A stretch of DNA of 64,000 nt from Vondammii sp040505895 (lineage in GTDB: Bacteria; Pseudomonadota; Gammaproteobacteria; Chromatiales; Chromatiaceae), in assembly GCA_040505895.1 (NCBI GenBank), contig JBEVXU010000018.1, positions 186,001 to 250,000 on the forward strand. The letters run 5' to 3'. A program made the translations under genes and the position numbers. Shown here piece by piece: positions 60,918-64,000 of this stretch (position 1 is its first letter; the number at the start of each line of letters is the position of its first letter). The notes beneath the pieces were generated by a model. It made no database searches. It was not told the DNA's origin and saw only the letters and a list, made by a program, of their open reading frames with translations.

Positions 60918-62288
60918 TTAAATCACACCCAGCTCTTTGTAGGCTGGAAAGAGACTCAGAAGATCGGTCAAGCTCTCGTCCATCTCTACTGCAGTGGACA
61001 TATCCTGTCTGAGGAACTGCTCCATCGAAGGCATTGCATCGATGGCCGCATCGATCATCTGATCAGCCCCGGCCTCGTAAGCACCAACGCTGATCAAATC
61101 CTGATTCTGCCTGTATATAGAGTATAGATGCTTGAACGCACGGGCGGCATCCTGATGATCGGGACTGGTGATCTCATTCATCGCCCGGCTGATCGAACCC
61201 AAGATATCAATAGCAGGGTAGTGACCGCTGTCGGCAAGCGTTCTTGAGAGAACGATATGGCCATCAAGAATCGCACGGGCAGCATCGGCGATGGGATCAT
61301 TCTGATCGTCACCCTCTGTAAGTACGGTGTAGAAAGCGGTAATGGAGCCACCACCGATATCACCATTACCCGCCCTCTCCACCAGCTGTGGCAGTTTGGC
61401 AAAAACAGAGGGGGGATAGCCTTTTGTGGCGGGCGGCTCGTGGATCGCCAGGGCAATCTCCCGCTGTGCCTGGGCAAAACGGGTTAATGAATCCATCAGC
61501 AGCAGCACATGCAGCCCCTGCTCACGAAAGTGTTCGGCAATACTTGTTGCCAGCATAGCGCCATGCATCCTACGTAATGGCGGATGATCAGCCGGTACCG
61601 CCACCACTACCGCTCGGGCAAGTCCCTCATCTCCGAGAATTTTCTCAACAAACTCTTTCACCTCACGCCCACGCTCACCGATCAGCGCGACAACGGTAAT
61701 ATCGGCGTTGGTGTAACGGGTCATCATTCCCAGCAATACACTCTTACCGACACCAGAACCGGCAAACAGACCGAGACGCTGCCCCCGCCCCACCGTCATC
61801 AGGGCATTGATGGAGCGCACACCCACATCGAGAGGCTCTTCAATCGCACTGCGAGCAAGGGGATTATATGTCTTTCCGGTTAGTGGCCGACGCTCTACAG
61901 TGTGCAGAGGCCCCTTGCCATCAAGCGGCATTCCTGCACCGTCTATCACCCGCCCCAGAAGATGATCCCCCACTACCGCTTCGCAAACACTTCCAGTAGG
62001 CACGACCCGTGCGTCCTGCTCAAGCCCACGGATATCACCGGTAGGCATCAAGTAGAGACTTTCACCGGAGAATCCGACCACCTCTGCATCGATGGTTTCA
62101 CCATTACTGTTGATCACCTCACACTGACCACCGATGGCCGCCCGGCATCCCACCGCTTCCAGGGTAAGGCCGACCATTCGGGTCAGCTTACCCTCAACCA
62201 CCAGTCCACGGCTTTCACTGACCTTCTCGCTGAAGTGCTGCAGCCGCTTTCGCCAGATAGCGCTACGATTTGCCTCGGGAAGCGTCAC
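60918..62288 (-). CDS. fliI: Flagellum-specific ATP synthase FliI
   Basis: 456 residues from a GTG at 62288, supported by GGAGG just upstream within the fliH stop; an in-frame ATG at 62387 has none. F1-beta-like ATPase: Walker A GLFAGSGVGKSVLLGMM, Walker B HVLLLMDSLTRFAQAQREIALAIHEPPATKGYPPSVFAKLPQL, and GGGSITAFYTVLTEGDD. It powers substrate loading into the flagellar export gate. The FliH stop TGA sits two bases before this GTG. Confidence 0.95.
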   Translation of the reverse strand: MTLPEANRSAIWRKRLQHFSEKVSESRGLVVEGKLTRMVGLTLEAVGCRAAIGGQCEVINSNGETIDAEVVGFSGESLYLMPTGDIRGLEQDARVVPTGSVCEAVVGDHLLGRVIDGAGMPLDGKGPLHTVERRPLTGKTYNPLARSAIEEPLDVGVRSINALMTVGRGQRLGLFAGSGVGKSVLLGMMTRYTNADITVVALIGERGREVKEFVEKILGDEGLARAVVVAVPADHPPLRRMHGAMLATSIAEHFREQGLHVLLLMDSLTRFAQAQREIALAIHEPPATKGYPPSVFAKLPQLVERAGNGDIGGGSITAFYTVLTEGDDQNDPIADAARAILDGHIVLSRTLADSGHYPAIDILGSISRAMNEITSPDHQDAARAFKHLYSIYRQNQDLISVGAYEAGADQMIDAAIDAMPSMEQFLRQDMSTAVEMDESLTDLLSLFPAYKELGVI

Positions 62289-62289
62289 A

Positions 62290-62958
62290 TCACTCCTCCA
62301 CTTCCGGGGAGACTTCATCCTGATCACGCTCACCACCATGTAAGGGGGCAAACAGTGCCGCCAGACGCGATTCCAGAGTGGCGTCAACCTGAGACGTCTC
62401 CGTCAATATACGGCACCCTCCCCTGGCAAGCACCGGGTCTTCTATGATCTTCCAGCCCAACTCCTTATCAGTGACATCGTATATCCGTCGCACCAGCTCG
62501 GCATCATCAGGATGGAGCACAACGCGGACACCGCGGGAGGCAATCGGCAAAATAGAGAGAGCGTCATGCACCACACCGATAATATGATTGGGGTCGATTT
62601 TCACCTCTCTGCGCACCAGTTGCCTCACTAATGAGATCACCAGTTCTACCAGTTCCCGCTCAACTTGATTATCAAGAACCTTCAGTGGGGTATCGAGTGT
62701 TGTGAGTAGCTCATCCATGCTATGAACCCACTCCCGGAGCTGACTTTCACTCTTGACCAATCCCTCCTTGTGACCAAACTCAAAGCCCTCCTCCCTTCCC
62801 TCCTCATAGGCCTGCTTCTGCAACTGGCTGAGCTGATCGGCAGTGAGCATCGTCCGCTCACGTCCACCATCCTTGCTATGAGGTCGACCGACATTGGGTG
62901 GCTGCCACTCTTGGGCGCTGTCGGTATCACTACCTCTGAGAATCTTAGACGAACTCAT
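62290..62958 (-). CDS. fliH: Flagellar assembly protein FliH
   Basis: 222 residues from the ATG at 62958; the frame extends 30 codons into fliG. N-terminal half with a YEEGREEGFEFGHKEGLVKSE stretch of the GxxxG-like FliH repeats, C-terminal half similar to the ATP synthase delta subunit (DALSILPIASRGVRVVLHPDDAELV, RGGCRILTETSQVDATLESRL). It regulates FliI and docks it at the export ring. Overlaps fliG by 14 bases. Confidence 0.9.
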   Translation of the reverse strand: MSSSKILRGSDTDSAQEWQPPNVGRPHSKDGGRERTMLTADQLSQLQKQAYEEGREEGFEFGHKEGLVKSESQLREWVHSMDELLTTLDTPLKVLDNQVERELVELVISLVRQLVRREVKIDPNHIIGVVHDALSILPIASRGVRVVLHPDDAELVRRIYDVTDKELGWKIIEDPVLARGGCRILTETSQVDATLESRLAALFAPLHGGERDQDEVSPEVEE

Positions 62959-63961
62959 CACCACCTGCGCCTCCGAGTGCAATTTCACCCGCATCGGACA
63001 ATCTTCTTGCCACAGTGAGAATCTCTTTCTGAGCCGCTTCCACGTCACTCAGACGTACCGGCGCAGCGGCCTCTAAATCATCTCGCAGCATCTCTGCAGC
63101 ACGTTTCGACATGTTGTTGAAAATCTTGTCCTGCAGCCCTGTGTCAGCTCCCCTCAACGCCAGCAGCAGTTGCTCTGAAGCAACCTCACGCAACAGGGTT
63201 TGGATACCGCGATCATCGACTTCATTGAGATTATCGAAGACAAACATGTTGTCTTGAATCTCCTGAGCCATCTCTTCGTCAACACTGGTCACCTCTTCCA
63301 TAATGGTAGTACCAATATCGCCTTCCATCAGATTGAGGATATCTGACGCGACCTTGATACCACCCAATTGGGAGGACTTGACATTGGTCACACCAACGAA
63401 CTGCTTTTCCAGAATCTCATCAAGCTCCTGCAGCGCCGCCGGCTGGATACCATCGAGTGAGGCGATTCTCATGATAATGTCGGGACGCACCTTCTCCGAA
63501 AACTCCGACAACACTTCTGCCGCCTGATCAGAATCGAGAAAAGAGAGGATAATAGCGATAATCTGCGGATGTTCCAGACGTATCAACTCGGCAATGGCAC
63601 GAGGATCCATCCACTTGAGCTGGTCAAGTCCCTTGCTGTCCCGCCCAAGCAGTATGCGATCGATGACACCCGCTGCCTTGTCGGGTCCCAGGGCGCTGGT
63701 CAGTACTGTACGAAGATATTTATCGGAGTCGAGCCCAAGGTTTGTCTGGCTTCCCAAGGTCTCTACGAAAGAGCGCATCACCGACTCCATCTGGTCAGTA
63801 CTGACTTTGGTCATATTAACCATCGCCAGACCCAGATCCTGAACCTCTTTGGGCCCCATATGCGAAAGTATCTCCGCCGCATCTTTCTCACCTAGGGCGA
63901 GCATCAATATGGCGGCTCTCTCCACTCCGCTCATACTTTCAAGATCACTATCCGGCATCAT
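62945..63961 (-). CDS. fliG: Flagellar motor switch protein FliG
   Basis: 338 residues, the usual size. N-terminal domain GVERAAILMLALGEKDAAEILSHMGPKEVQ that binds FliF, middle ARM domain LKWMDPRAIAELIRLEHPQIIAIILSFLD, and the C-terminal torque domain (MFVFDNLNEVDDRGIQTLLREV, LLALRGADTGLQDKIFNNMSKRAAEMLRDDLE) with the charged residues that meet the stator. Begins at 63961 or one codon later. Overlaps the end of fliF. Confidence 0.95.
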   Translation of the reverse strand: MMPDSDLESMSGVERAAILMLALGEKDAAEILSHMGPKEVQDLGLAMVNMTKVSTDQMESVMRSFVETLGSQTNLGLDSDKYLRTVLTSALGPDKAAGVIDRILLGRDSKGLDQLKWMDPRAIAELIRLEHPQIIAIILSFLDSDQAAEVLSEFSEKVRPDIIMRIASLDGIQPAALQELDEILEKQFVGVTNVKSSQLGGIKVASDILNLMEGDIGTTIMEEVTSVDEEMAQEIQDNMFVFDNLNEVDDRGIQTLLREVASEQLLLALRGADTGLQDKIFNNMSKRAAEMLRDDLEAAAPVRLSDVEAAQKEILTVARRLSDAGEIALGGAGGDEFV

Positions 63962-64000
63962 CCGCTACCCAATTCTTGACTACCTGCGCTACACGTTTTG
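63948..64000 (-). CDS. fliF: Flagellar M-ring protein FliF, C-terminal end only
   Basis: The last 16 codons and the stop of a gene that enters from the right edge: KRVAQVVKNWVADDAG then TAG. The VAQVVKNWV string is the FliF C-terminus that binds FliG. It overlaps the fliG start by 14 bases and fixes the fliFGHIJ order. Confidence 0.8.
   Translation of the reverse strand, partial: KRVAQVVKNWVADDAG

Noticed and set aside
1..64000. CRISPR array, tRNA, rRNA or prophage
   Set aside because: No regularly spaced repeats, cloverleaf-like sequence, ribosomal sequence or phage structural genes were seen on either strand.

Overview
This window looks like a chromosomal segment of a free-swimming gammaproteobacterium. 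Codon style, gene order (rlmG-rsmJ, rdgC, fliFGHIJ) and protein families point that way. Sulfur-handling genes (a double-thioredoxin SoxW-like protein, a rhodanese, tusA next to a metallo-beta-lactamase-fold hydrolase) suggest a sulfur-oxidising lineage such as Chromatiales or a relative of the Sedimenticola/Thiodiazotropha group. That placement is inference. No tRNA, rRNA, CRISPR array or intact insertion sequence was seen.

Layout. 1-3.6 kb: two rRNA methyltransferases, a periplasmic thioredoxin-fold protein and a rhodanese. 3.6-4.2 kb: a decayed 5' fragment of selO, then an FNR-like box ahead of an oxalate/formate-type MFS transporter. 5.7-8.7 kb: an AT-richer pair made of a solitary periplasmic binding protein and a PAS sensor kinase. 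9-12 kb: NhaA and a Kef-type antiporter. 12.4-17.6 kb: gabD, two RarD-type transporters, a Gate-domain protein and an Lrp/AsnC regulator. 17.7-24.8 kb: a chemoreceptor divergent from a PhnD-like binding protein with a possible structured RNA between them, an ArsB/NhaD-type transporter with a CBS protein, and an AraC regulator divergent from an aminotransferase with a clear tandem operator. 25-31.4 kb: a phosphate block (DUF47, PiT, a phosphatase with an FHA-like N-terminus, a Na/Pi cotransporter with PhoU tail, a small basic protein). 31.6-34.6 kb: a metallo-beta-lactamase-fold hydrolase, TusA and an acyl-CoA synthetase. 34.8-45.6 kb: a compact chemotaxis operon (cheY-cheA-cheW-mcp-STAS-CheZ-like-cheR-cheD-cheB) with a REC-REC-GGDEF regulator upstream. 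45.8-50.3 kb: rdgC, the AmmeMemoRadiSam set and a GYF/pentapeptide membrane protein. 50.4-52.6 kb: a FliK-like protein and a FlhB C-terminal-domain paralogue. 60.4-64 kb: fliJ, fliI, fliH, fliG and the tail of fliF.

The most interesting region is 52.66-60.1 kb. Eight minus-strand genes, most of them overlapping or a few bases apart, carry the three signature families of the poorly understood GAK system (GRASP, Amphi-Trp, Kinase): an ATP-grasp enzyme, an amphi-Trp protein and an HprK-related kinase. With them come a PhoU-aminoglycoside-phosphotransferase fusion, a SixA-NUDIX fusion, a second histidine phosphatase, a PPP-type metallophosphatase and a separate NUDIX hydrolase. It reads like a complete set of phosphate-adding and phosphate-removing enzymes with an unknown substrate, and it sits inside the flagellar gene region.
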